Assembly: GCF_000003815.2 (NCBI RefSeq)
Contig: NC_049981.1
Span: 2,247,373 to 2,280,396, forward strand
DNA: 33,024 nt
Reading direction: 5' to 3'
From: Branchiostoma floridae
Lineage: Eukaryota; Chordata; Leptocardii; Amphioxiformes; Branchiostomatidae
Positions 21,001-29,559 of this stretch are shown in pieces. The first letter of the stretch is position 1. Every line of letters starts with the position of its first letter. The translations under genes and the position numbers were made by a program. Below the pieces are notes generated by a model that saw nothing but the letters and a program-made list of their open reading frames with translations, had not been told where the DNA came from and did no database searches.

Positions 21001-24000
21001 GTTCTTCCGGGTCATCCAGGTCAGTTTACGTGACTTCATTTGTATACTGAAATGTTTGAGGGCAGTTGAATTACGGTGGGAAACGGCTATGTTTAGACCA
21101 GTTTGACGGGGGCCGATACCGACTTCTAACCACGTTATGTTGCTTCGTGTCTTATAAGCCCACGCGGGCTGGGCGTCTTAACGCATGACATGTAAATAGA
21201 ATTCATTCATTCATTCATTCATCCATTCATTCATTCATTCATTCATTCATTCATTCATTCATTCATTCATTCATTCTAACCATGTTTGACTCATTTCTCG
21301 CTTGATTTCATCAGTAAAATATTCATTATTCGCTTGATCATGTGTCATAATCATTTTACAGTCTCCTACTGATGGTGTACGGCAGGTTTTTGCATACATT
21401 GCATTTTCGTTAGCTTAAGTTAGTTTTGTAATAACTAGTACCAACCCTAACTCACAGGGTCAGTTGAATGGAGGCAAGAAAAAGGCCCTGTTCAGACGAG
21501 CGTGGTTTAAACTCCTACTGTCCGCTGTGGGTGTCGTCATCCTGGTAGTGATCGTCCTGATTCTCGTGTTCTCCGGAGGCGCGGCAGAGCTGGACAAGTT
21601 CATGCAGGGCCCGCAGATCAAAGCCATCATCGGCAGCATCACCGGCTTCCTCGGTCTCGGGATCGTCGTGCATCTTAGAAAGGGAGTCGACATGGTCAAG
21701 AACATGGCCAAGTCCCAGAAGGAGAAGCTGGACGCGCAGATGAAGAAGCCGGACTTCGCAGAGCAACTGGGGTTCATGTCTGAGGTTTTGTTTTGTTTTG
21801 TTTCTTGTTTGAACCTCTGCAATCACGTGGCATTAACAGTTGGTCAAAGGTGCCAGAAAGTTTGTAACGCCCTCTGGCCAACTGCTGATGCCATGTATTT
21901 ATAAGTCACGTGTCTAAATTGGTTATTTGAATATGAAAAAGGCCGCAGTACAGATTCGTATTCTTTTGCCGTTTGATGAAAATGAAGCATTTAGTGAGTT
22001 TAGATATCACTGATTTTTATCCCTTTGCGTATTCTTCTTTTCTCGTGGAGTAAAGATAGTTCATCTTTTTAAACTTAGACATATTTTCTAATTGAACTAT
22101 AAGGATACATGTTAATGCGTTGTGCATTTTTTCCAGGTGAAGTCGGAGGTTCAGACAGTGACGTCACTCCTGAGGTTCCTGGAACGCGTGATGGGAATCC
22201 AATACCGCGTCATCATCGTGGTGGATGACCTGGACTGTTGCCCTGGCGACCGCGTGGTGGGCGTGTTGGAGGCCATGAACATCCTGCTGTCTGATGAGGA
22301 GAGCAACATCATCTCCATCGTGGCCATGGACCCGAAGATCATCGTGAACTGTCTGGAGAGCCGTCTGACGGACACCATCACGAACAACTCCAGCGGGTAC
22401 GTAACCAAAGTTTTTATTTGTTATTTACGTATATGTTGTTTACCAGTCGTGTAACCGACGTTTATCCATTGTTTAGTTCTTTTAAGAACAGGTAGACGTT
22501 TGCCTGTTGTGTGTTGTTTTTGTGTTGATAGGCGTGAGTAAAGAGACCAAGGAGAATTTACTCCAGGAATATCTTGTAGGATTCCCAGTGTTTTAGTGTT
22601 CACGTGTTGCCCACGTGTTGTTGTCGTGCTGTTTGAGGTATCTGAAGAGGATTGTCCAGTTCTCAGTGTTCACGAGTTGTTCACGTGTTAATAGGTACGA
22701 GTATCTGAAGAGGATTGTCCAGTTCCCGGTGTGCCTGCCTGAGCCGAGCGTGGCCGACAGACGAAAGTTGCTCTACACGGTTGTGGAAGGCAAGAGTGGC
22801 ATCCTTGTCCGAAAGTTCGTGTCTGTCAAGACCGGCCGAATCTCCTTCAAGGCAGGTACCAAGGCACGCCAGATACTGCTGAAGGATTCCCTGGGACAGA
22901 CTTCAACCAAGGGCAGACCTTCGCTGTGGACGGCTCTGCCGGATGCACCCTTTGGTCTTGAAAACCAAGATGGCAGCCACCAAGGCGTTTGGAAACAAGA
23001 TGGCGGTAACAAGGACGTTCCAAACCAATATGGCGACACCCAGGAGGGTCCCACCGCTCCACTGTTATCGACAACACAGCAATTAGATGAAGTAGACGCG
23101 GCAGAGAGAATGTTTAAGGCAGCGCTTGAGACACAGGTTAGCACTCACGAAGTCCTGAACAACTTCAGGCAAGACGTCGTGTCTGAAAGTAATAAAGACT
23201 ATTTAGGTGACGTCATACAGGCATTGGATGACGACGATGGCAACGCAGACAATGACATCATGCCGTATATCCATGGCAACGCTCTCCACATCACTAGCTT
23301 GTACCACATACTGCGCATGACTGTGAAGGTTCTCAGGCACAGGCAGCTGCTGCAGTGCATCACGCCTCGTCAGGTGGCGTCTTGGGTAATTTTGGTGGAG
23401 CAGTGGCCCTACCGGATAAGCTGGGTACTGCAGTACGTCGAGGATTGTCAGCAAAAGGACCGAATAAGGCGACGTTGCCATCAGGCAGCCGGACGGGATG
23501 GGCAGAGCTCTAGATTGTGTGAAGAGGGGAAGGATGAGATTAGCAAGTGAGTAGTTTTTCGACGTCATCAGCAAAAATGCAATCTTTAGAGAATAAGTGT
23601 GTGTATCCTTTGTCGTCCCTCAAGAATTGTGATTTGACTACATTTTTTCCCCTTTTTTATACCTAGCAGCAATGTAGGCACAGTAGCATTACATGCCGAC
23701 ACCCCATTTCTGAAACTATTGTGGTACAGTCCAAACCGTCCGCTAGGAATAACCTTTTTTTTTTTTTATTTGCTTTTGGACAGACGAGGACGATGTGGCA
23801 CTGCACTCAAGTTTTTGTAACTTATATTAACAATGCCACATACACGGTACAGACAGAAGGAAAGTCGTGTAAAGTGCCTTTCCCAAGGGCACAACGTCGG
23901 GGGCACGGTGGGAATCGAACTCAGGACCTATAGATTCCGAGCCGAAAGCTCTACCAGTTACGCCACGCCCGACGCCACCTACCTTTTCGTGGGAGGAAAG

Positions 24001-24494
24001 CTGGGATTGAGTCAGGGAAGATAGGACGGGGAGGATCACTAACATCTGTGATGGATAGGGGGTGTAACGTCAAGAAATTCAAATAATTACGCAATATTTC
24101 ACGTATGTTTTAGACCTTTCATTTTTGTTTCTTCCGTAGTGACACCGCACTGGATTACGTGTTCGACAAGGTGAAACCGGAAATGGCGCAGGTGGACCCG
24201 GAGGGTTTCCGGCGACTCAACAACCTTGACGGAGACCCGGAGATGTTCGAATTGCTGCTGACTGAGTCCAAGTTTACCGTGAAGGTACGTGCAGTTCTCC
24301 AAAATGCCGCATGAGGGAAACTACCCCCGTACTATGGAGGTTGATCATGATTCCCCTTTGTGGTTTATCTCGAAGTAAGTGAAATCATTTTTGTTTTGTT
24401 TCAGGACCTGATGAACCTGCTCCCCTGCACCATCAACTTGGACTATTCCATCCAGCGGAGGATCGCAACAGCCAGAGAACTCTTCGTGCAGTAA
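17031..24494 (+). CDS. KAP-family P-loop NTPase, gene 1 (ten exons)
   Basis: The exons are 17031-18051, 18645-18863, 19649-19869, 20306-20497, 20885-21019, 21458-21784, 22137-22396, 22695-23546, 24140-24284 and 24405-24494. They join in frame into 1153 aa. Seen: a low-complexity N-terminal region (1-340), Walker A GGWGMGKT (399-406), two helices (about 450-500), an FNAWEF motif (557-562), two more helices (about 615-634 and 650-669), Walker B ending DDLD (735-738), and a C-terminal helical region with a WVILVEQWPYR block. Known: KAP NTPases (named for Kidins220 and PifA) carry membrane helices inserted within the NTPase domain; Kidins220 has four. Inferred: an internal-membrane or plasma-membrane NTPase with cytosolic termini, closest in layout to vertebrate NKPD1. 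Target unknown. Gene 2 lies head-to-tail downstream. Confidence 0.9.
18645..18863 (+). CDS. KAP gene 1 exon 2: Walker A
   Basis: The acceptor TGTCTACAG is followed by codons ETPLSSGSSQ, then GDPLGYDIYARSIAEIVTDE and VGIYGGWGMGKTYLLGKMK, the KAP N-terminal helix and P-loop with Lys405. The donor is AAAG|GTAGGA, phase 1. An in-frame ATG at 18635, ten bases before the acceptor, would allow a shorter 816-aa protein from an internal promoter. Confidence 0.9.
19021..19236 (-). pseudogene. Antisense LINE polymerase C-terminal remnant in intron 2
   Basis: On the minus strand, MEDETHFMSNCSFYDHERKE opens a 67-aa stretch ending HCLRKRS-stop. The E-D-E-x-H-F-x-x-x-C-x-x-Y-x-x-x-R-x-x-L pattern is typical of the C-terminal end of non-LTR retrotransposon polymerases. 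Upstream in the same frame is a stop, so only the tail remains. Confidence 0.6.
19249..19300 (+). pseudogene. Relic of Walker A exon, copy 1
   Basis: ATGGGCATATAGGTCGGGTG, then GGCAAGGCGTATCTAG and TGATATATCCACAT, is a gapped, mutated copy of the end of the Walker A exon (18813-18880) together with the start of the following intron (GATATATCCATAT). It holds stop codons and has lost the P-loop spacing. Confidence 0.6.
19319..19380 (+). pseudogene. Relic of Walker A exon, copy 2
   Basis: GTGGGCATATGCGGTGGATC is followed by a TGA stop, then GGCATGGGCAAGACGTATCT and GCTTGGTCAAATGAAAG. It copies the end of the Walker A exon at 18808-18863 with a stop inserted in the P-loop and the donor changed from GT to GA. 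Confidence 0.85.
19649..19869 (+). CDS. KAP gene 1 exon 3: linker and first membrane helix
   Basis: After CACCTGTTGCAG it encodes a charged linker (EMVDEIIGKKRREHERYVEG) and then a hydrophobic helix (FPTALFSVLLALFLLSLAAT) near residues 450-474. The donor ACG|GTCAGT is phase 0 and falls at the start of the second helix. Confidence 0.88.
20306..20497 (+). CDS. KAP gene 1 exon 4: second membrane helix
   Basis: The acceptor is TTATTGTCAG. The exon encodes VTAFILLVATLLYGFRR, completing helix 2, then SNPMHWMVGIYLEWVKPPN. The SNPMHW block is shared exactly with gene 2 exon 5. The donor TATGAG|GTTAGG is phase 0 and is weak. The last part of this exon and its donor are repeated downstream to about 20715. 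Confidence 0.85.
20448..20715. repeat. Three ~105-bp tandem units spanning the exon 4 end
   Basis: GCCGCCGAACATGGAAGAAA at the exon end, CCCCTCCCCAATATGACGGA near 20546, and CCCCTCCCCAACATGGCGGA near 20652 head three diverged copies. Units 1 and 2 also share CACCATGTC plus GCTCAATATA or GCTCAACATA. Unit 1 is coding; the others are intronic. Confidence 0.75.
20885..21019 (+). CDS. KAP gene 1 exon 5: FNAW motif
   Basis: It encodes VIWVHFNAWEFSGCKVLWAG and ends FFRVIQ. The FNAW block after a beta-strand is a hallmark of KAP NTPases. The acceptor is TCGCCCGCCAG and the donor CCAG|GTCAGT; 45 codons, phase 0-0. Confidence 0.9.
21200..21276. repeat. (ATTC)n tract, probable LINE 3' tail
   Basis: About 19 ATTC units follow CATGACATGTAAATAGA. 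A tetranucleotide 3' end after a short unique region is a common end of CR1/L2-type LINEs, which I infer here. The intron has no further coding. Confidence 0.7.
21458..21784 (+). CDS. KAP gene 1 exon 6: third and fourth membrane helices
   Basis: A 109-codon phase 0-0 exon. LLLSAVGVVILVVIVLILVF (about 615-634) and AIIGSITGFLGLGIVVHL (about 650-669) are hydrophobic helices separated by a short loop. They are followed by a charged helix (KSQKEKLDAQMKKPDF). The donor GAG|GTTTTG is weak, but both neighbouring exons keep phase 0. Confidence 0.87.
22137..22396 (+). CDS. KAP gene 1 exon 7: Walker B
   Basis: It encodes YRVIIVVDDLDCCPGDRVVG, a strand ending in DDLD (Walker B, residues 735-738), and SIVAMDPKIIVNCLESRL, the following strand and sensor region. 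The donor is CGG|GTACGT, phase 2. Confidence 0.92.
22563..22694 (+). repeat. Two relic copies of the exon 8 5' edge
   Basis: GGAATATCTTGTAGGATTCC (22565) and GAGGTATCTGAAGAGGATTG (22635) are decayed copies of GAGTATCTGAAGAGGATTG at the real exon (22700). Each is followed by TGTTCACG-GTTG. The period is about 65-70 bp. The second copy is almost identical for 30 bp. Confidence 0.85.
22695..23546 (+). CDS. KAP gene 1 exon 8: C-terminal part of NTPase region
   Basis: This 852-nt exon starts YEYLKRIVQFPVCLPEPSVA, the strand-helix that closes KAP NTPase domains. After a variable insert (about residues 850-980) it encodes YHILRMTVKVLRHRQLLQ and VASWVILVEQWPYRISWVLQ, the conserved C-terminal helices. 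The variable part holds three 30-bp repeats. The acceptor is GTTAATAG and the donor AGCAA|GTGAGT, phase 2. Confidence 0.88.
22962..23052 (+). repeat. 30-bp coding minisatellite in KAP gene 1
   Basis: AACCAAGATGGCAGCCACCA, AAACAAGATGGCGGTAACAA and AACCAATATGGCGACACCC are three in-frame 30-bp units encoding NQDGSHQGVW, KQDGGNKDVP and NQYGDTQEGP. The length suits copy-number variation without frameshift. Confidence 0.85.
23755..23977 (-). mobile_element. tRNA-derived SINE, reverse orientation, in intron 8
   Basis: A T-rich start, then GATGTGGCACTGCACTCAAG, CTTTCCCAAGGGCACAACG, GGAATCGAACTCAGGACC (complement of a B box) and CTACCAGTTACGCCACGCCC (complement of an A box). It is the mirror of the copy at 8869-9146. 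Confidence 0.88.
24140..24284 (+). CDS. KAP gene 1 exon 9
   Basis: The acceptor is GTTTCTTCCGTAG. It encodes DTALDYVFDKVKPEMAQVDP and EMFELLLTESKFTVK, a predicted helical C-terminal region. The donor is GAAG|GTACGT, phase 0. Confidence 0.85.
24405..24494 (+). CDS. KAP gene 1 exon 10: C-terminus
   Basis: The acceptor is TTTTGTTTCAG. It encodes DLMNLLPCTINLDYSIQRRI and ends ARELFVQ-stop (TAA at 24492-24494, then TGA in another frame). N-L-D-x-S-I-x-R-R-I-A resembles the end of NKPD1-type proteins. No AATAAA is seen in the next 1.4 kb, so the 3' end is not placed. Confidence 0.83.
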   Translation, partial: DLMNLLPCTINLDYSIQRRIATARELFVQ

Positions 24495-25311
24495 TGACAG
24501 GATCCGCTAGGGGTCTCCCTTTTGCTGCAAAAGGAGTGTGGTCTCAAAGACCGGTCGTACTGAGCATGTGTTGGAATCAAATGATTTTGTGGTGATTCCT
24601 CTTTTATACATTCACAGTCAGTTCTGAATTACAGATAAATGTTATTTCATCAATTCATTTCATAATACACCAGAGTTTTCATATACGCTGTGTTTACACA
24701 AGCTCTCGCTGGCTGGATTTGCGGCGGCCATTGTAGGGCCGACCGCTAGGGGAGCGATTTTAGTCAGGCTAGGTCTTCATATATACAGTAAGGATGGGCT
24801 CCGCAAGAGGTCTCTCTTAAAGTGTACTTCTTCGAAGTAAAATGACGGATACGTTCCTGAAGGCAAGACATCCAGCCAGACAATATTCAAGCATAATTTT
24901 GGCGGATGCAGTTCCCTCTTAGTCTTATTATTTTGTTCCAAAACATTTTCTGTACATTCTTTATCGTGAGATAAGGTGACAATTGGCCACTAGTTGTTCT
25001 TGAACGTCTTTATTATTACCCAAGTTGTAATGATACATTTTATTTTCAGTTACATTTTAGCAATTTCATATCTTGCAATTGCCAAAGGTGGTTAGGACGA
25101 ACATATCTGTTGAAGCCAAAGAAACAAACATTCTAAAAACAACAGACTTAAAGAAATAGTTGTTTAAAGACATGTAAAGGTTATTATACTCATACCTAGT
25201 GCATAACCAAGAATCTATTGTGTTCTGAACGATGTTGGCGCTCACGTGACTGTGATGTAAGCATTGTCCGCCATGCTGGGCGATTAAACCCGGAGGTAGA
25301 TTTAGATGTGC
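24495..25311. other. 3' flank of KAP gene 1
   Basis: Two tiny hairpins follow the stop (CCTTTTG-CTG-CAAAAGG at 24518-24534 and GGTCTCAAAGACC just after). The rest is unremarkable and includes the unassigned 3' UTR. Confidence 0.5.
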
Positions 25312-25385
25312 CCTAGCTAATCGGTACGGTGTTTGGTCCAGAACCCATATATCCCGGGTTTGAGTCCCATGACATGCTCCAACAC
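25312..25385 (+). mobile_element. Possible tRNA-like SINE head
   Basis: CCTAGCTAATCGGTACGG resembles an A box, and GGGTTTGAGTCCC about 40 nt on is a good B box. The body does not match the other SINEs here. Confidence 0.5.
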
Positions 25386-25531
25386 TGAGCAATTAAAAAG
25401 GAACTTTTCACGAATGTCCTTGTTATCAGCTGAAAATGAATGCATAGCTTCGGTTGGGGACATCCTTCAGATAAGAAGTTAAATGGAGGTCCCGTGTTTG
25501 AGGAGAGGCACACCTCGGGCGCGTTGCTTAA

Positions 25532-25878
25532 AGGCAACCTAAGCAATATTACAGCGTCAAAATGGAATTGTTCTGAATATGGCAATCTGTATGATATTGA
25601 CATCTACTGCACTGTATTCTCACATTTACATCTTTATTTCATACTTTGAGCGGTTAAAAACGGCCCAGAGACAAGATATTCCTTATTATTGTACCCCCCA
25701 AAAATAAGGACTTGATCTGGAATCCTTGTGCAACTTCTTCCCGCGACATTTTTAACAGCTCAATTTATGAAATAATGATGTAAATGTGCTAAAATAGTGC
25801 ATTAGATGTCAATATCATACAGACTGCCTTATTCAGAATATTTCCACTTTTAACAATGTAATATTGCTTAGGTTGCCT
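25532..25878. mobile_element. 347-bp foldback MITE flanked by TTAA
   Basis: The left end AGGCAACCTAAGCAATATTA and the right end (reverse complement identical) lie inside TTAA at 25528-25531 and 25879-25882. Inverted similarity runs for about 120 bp, through CTGTATGATATTGACATCTA and CACATTTACATC. TTAA duplications are typical of piggyBac-type elements; this assignment is inference. No transposase. Confidence 0.88.
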
Positions 25879-25882
25879 TTAA

Positions 25883-27000
25883 GAACCAAACACAGTTATC
25901 GAAAGGAGTAACGGTGCTCCTCGCAGGATCGGTGCGAGTGGATCAAATAAATCTGTTAGGATATGCAGCTTGTGGCGTTTAGTTCAAGCCTGGTTTGTTG
26001 TGGCATGAGCCGGTTTATGCATCACAAATAAAACAAAAAAGAAAAGACACGTAAATGCAACATAAATGCAAATTGTACAATCCTCTGGGTTTAACCAGCC
26101 AAAATAGCGGCTGTGACGCCATGTAGGAACATCCAATGTGCCATGATAATTTGCCAACATTTATATGAAATAAAAACTGGATAAAAGAATAATCGTGGGC
26201 CTGTGTCTTTATCTTGTTGCTGTTTCCTTACCTAACCAGGTAGCCTGACTAGCAAATTATAGAACAAAAAGACAATTCAAACTTGACAAAAAGTCTGCAA
26301 GATGGTAGTTTGGACAAATACTTCCTTACAGAAAAGTGTTTCATTAGTTTTTCCAAAATGTTTTTAGCTGCAGTTAGTCTTCATTTGAGTTGTGCAATTG
26401 CCAGAGCATTCCTGTCTCAGGAGTGTTCGTAAACGTTTTTCAACTTTGATGACATTCCTACAGAAAATATAGGTTCAAACAAACAAACAAACAAACAGAA
26501 AATATATGTCAAACAAATAAACAAAGGTTCAAACAAACAAACAAACAACACTTCTTTAAGTCCTTGAAAAATAACACATGTTCCTAAATATCTGTTTAAC
26601 CGTTTATTTATAGTATAACAGTCCCGGTCCAGGGCGTATTTTGACGGAGTTCCTAGAGCAATGAGGACGTCAATCTCATCGGGGTGTTTCCGGTGTGATG
26701 ACGTAGTTTCCGGCGCGACGACTTCATCTGTAAACTTTATGGTTAAAGCCTTTGTTTTACGCTTAGGGGACATTTCCAAACTACGGCCTTACCTGGCTTT
26801 TTGCAGTAATGAAAAGTACAAGATGACGACTGTTTTTCTACCTTTTGATTGAAGTTTCCTTCTGGTGTAGATTTGGAAATGTGACCAAGGCATGAGCTGC
26901 GCGCGACTCTAAAACACAAAGCCGACGGTCCACCAGGGCGATAGTGTTACCATATCTGTTTCATCCCAGTCATTTATCAATCCGTATGTAACGTGACAGC
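25883..27000. other. Intergenic stretch between the KAP genes
   Basis: An AAAC-rich simple repeat lies at 26476-26547. On the minus strand, 26417-26779 is open and starts MSPKRKTKALTIKFTDEVV with non-repetitive composition for about 50 codons before running into the AAAC tract. I cannot assign it. Confidence 0.45.
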
Positions 27001-27116
27001 AGGGTACATAACAATGGTGGTCATGTTTCTGTGTACGTAACCCCTCCATTGGCGACGGACCGAGCCAGAACTCAACATCGGAAGAAGTCTTTCTACACAC
27101 TACTCTAGGCCAACAG
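27001..27116 (+). other. Candidate 5' UTR exon of KAP gene 2
   Basis: A strong donor, CCAACAG|GTAAGTA, sits at 27116/27117. It has no in-frame coding and would join the acceptor CTTTATCATCCAG before the gene 2 start codon. The left limit of the exon is not determined. Confidence 0.5.
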
Positions 27117-27241
27117 GTAAGTACAGGATCTGTCTATGCTTGTAGGATGTTACAATTGGAGTCACAGTACTAGAGACGTTGGACTTCCCCATGGTTTGGA
27201 ACTCAGAAACATAACTTTAGACGAAAGTTGTTTGCCCCAAG

Positions 27242-27270
27242 CCCCCCCCCCCCCCCCACACACACACACA
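27242..27270. repeat. Poly-C/CA run
   Basis: Sixteen C followed by a short CA tract. Confidence 0.95.
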
Positions 27271-27465
27271 TCTTCACCGTCGTTACAGTATCGCGAGTAA
27301 GCTAACAGGGTTGGGCGGTGCGTTACGCTTACAGTAACTGACAAAATATTCAATAGTAGTGAACAAATGAGGGCTTACAAGCTTTTGTGACTGTAAATAT
27401 GTCTTCGTGTCGCACAAAGAACTTTTCTGTCGACTTACGTGACAAGGCAAAACTTTCAATTGATC

Positions 27466-27825
27466 ACTTTCACTAACTCGCTCACTCACTCACTCACTTA
27501 CTCATCCACACACTCATTCAATCACTCACTTAGTCACCCACTGTCACTCACTTACTCAGTTAATCACACCTTTCATTCTCTCACTCAGAAATACACCCTA
27601 ACTAATACCACTCACTATTCACAAAATGAATTAATACTCAATCACTCTCACATTCATCAATTCACTCACTCTCGCACTTTGACACACTCGTTCACTCCCT
27701 CCCTCACACACAAACTCCCTCCCTCACTCTCTCATTCAGTCACCCACTCACGCACTCACTCTCACTCACACATTTACACACTCACTCTCACTACCTCTCT
27801 CACACACTCACTATAACTCCAACGT
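27466..27825. repeat. Degenerate CACT/TCAC array
   Basis: About 360 bp of imperfect CACT-type repeat. It is bounded by short inverted copies: GACTTACGTGACAAGGC at about 27430 and GCCTTGTCGTAAGTT at about 27827. Confidence 0.85.
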
Positions 27826-27951
27826 AGGCCTTGTCGTAAGTTACCGTTGTTTTTTCGCTGACCGTTAAATCTTTATCGATTGGAGTCCCTAAAACATCAG
27901 AATGTTGTCCTGCAGTCCTGAATACTCTCCTGCAGTGTTCTTCGTTTCTTG

Positions 27952-28129
27952 TAGTCTCCAAGCAGACCCAACGGTGCCTTAGAGATAGTATCAAAGCTGG
28001 CAAAGGAGTATAGCCGTCCAAAGGGAGATAGCCGGCTAAGGGAATTAAACGGGCACCGTGCCCCTATACCAAGTCCCTGGCCAGCTTTGATACTATTTCT
28101 AAGGCACCGTAGGGTCTGCTTGGAGACTA
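27952..28129. mobile_element. MITE, copy 3
   Basis: It begins TAGTCTCCAAGCAGACCCAA and ends TAGGGTCTGCTTGGAGACTA, with the same interior as copies 1 and 2. CGTTTCTTG precedes it at 27943-27951 and recurs at 28136-28144, after six extra bases (GTAATA). A 9-bp target duplication is therefore likely here too. It sits in intron 1 (UTR intron) of KAP gene 2. Confidence 0.85.
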
Positions 28130-28665
28130 GTAATACGTTTCTTGACGGCCTGACTCAAAGGTGGTACATGTCTGTACAAGGTAGAACGACTTCTCTAAGC
28201 ATACAAACATATTCCTTTACATTAAGGGTATGGTTGAAATTAGTCGCATATCAATTTGACATTAAGTCCAAAATTTCAACATTGAAACCCAATCAATTAT
28301 TCAAGCAGAAATTTATTTTCTGACTGTAGACAACGCTTTTGCCGTAATGTTTACATTGTACTTATAGCACAGGCAGTGAAACATGTCTGTTTTGAACAGA
28401 ACACCATTAAGCTCCTGTCACCCGAACCTGTCTCCATAGAGACGGTAACCGCACCCTATAAGGTGAGCAAAGGGTCAGAACGGTTTGATACACCTGAACT
28501 GTGTATACACCTGCATGTGCCAAGTGAGGCAACGCCCTTAAGGTTATAAGAGGTTTAATGACCCCGTACAACAGGTGTGGAGGGATTTTTTTAAAGATGA
28601 CATAGTAGAAGTTTTTAACAATGATAGGTAGTGCCATTGACTTTTACGGCCAGTTGTGAAGTAGG

Positions 28666-28870
28666 TTGTTATCCATAGTGTCTAGGCACGGTATTGGAAG
28701 GCAGAGCCCACCCCTCTAAATCTCCTTATAGGCATAAACTTATGCTACCATTTTCCCTCCCCAACCGAAGTCAGGTACCCATTATTACACCTGGGTGGAG
28801 TGAGGAAAGTCACGTAAAATGTGACACCATCGGTGGCATGTCAAGGGTTCGAACCTCTGGGTTTGGGGAC
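28666..28870 (-). mobile_element. SINE, second body type, reverse orientation
   Basis: GTTGTTATCCATAGTGTC, GGAAGGCAGAGCCCACCCC, CCCAACCGAAGTCAGGTACC and GGGTTCGAACCTC appear in the same order as in the SINE at 13937. Confidence 0.75.
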
Positions 28871-28987
28871 AGACCTCTGGATTCTTGGACACCCTAAGTA
28901 TCACTCTAATACGACACTGATACACAACATTGTACACGAATAAAAACAAAAATAGACATTTTAACGCGCTTTTCCTTTATCATCCAG

Positions 28988-29559
28988 AACCATGCCGAAG
29001 AACAGAGTTGGCTGGGAACGAGAGCAGGGCTCCACTGACGAAATGAGCGACGACACACAAACTCGGGAACGAGGTAAAATATCGGCCGATACCACTCACA
29101 CGGCGGGGCAGCAGCTGTCTAACAACATGGGAGAAGACAATCACAGGAACGTACTACAACGGGAGTTAGACGACAAATCTACGGGACAATGTAATGGGGA
29201 GGGGGGCGACCAGACTTCCACCCTTCAGGTAGAAGATGAGACCATTAACACTACTGAGCTAACTGCACGTTGCTCGGACGGAACGGAGCACCTAACAGGG
29301 GGAAAATCTTCACCGGAACATACGACAACGTCTGAGAAAACGACCACAAAAGTACAAGCCATACAAGAATCAAACCATACAATATCCGACGTTTTCAAGT
29401 CGAGAAAAATCGAGCCAATTCATTTTGGACAAAAGGACTACTTCGCGGAAGAGACTGGTTTGATTGACAGCGCCACCATGCGGTGCCAGGTGGCCTATGC
29501 AGGGGACGTACCACCACTGAGACAGCGCCCAAACAACTTATCCGGTCGGCCAACCAAAA
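28988..29559 (+). CDS. KAP gene 2 exon 2: start codon and disordered N-terminus
   Basis: The acceptor CCTTTATCATCCAG is followed by AACC and ATG at 28992. The 189 codons are rich in Thr, Glu, Asp, Ser and Gln with no predicted fold (it starts MPKNRVGWEREQGSTDEMSD). The end (RQRPNNLSGRPTK) has donor AAAA|GTAAGC, phase 1. Reading through the donor meets a stop at once. The position and phase match exon 1 of gene 1. Confidence 0.78.

Noticed and set aside
27466-27825. A CRISPR-like or coding array
   Set aside because: It is a degenerate tetranucleotide repeat without spacers; the Ser-His-Thr-Leu reading is an artefact.
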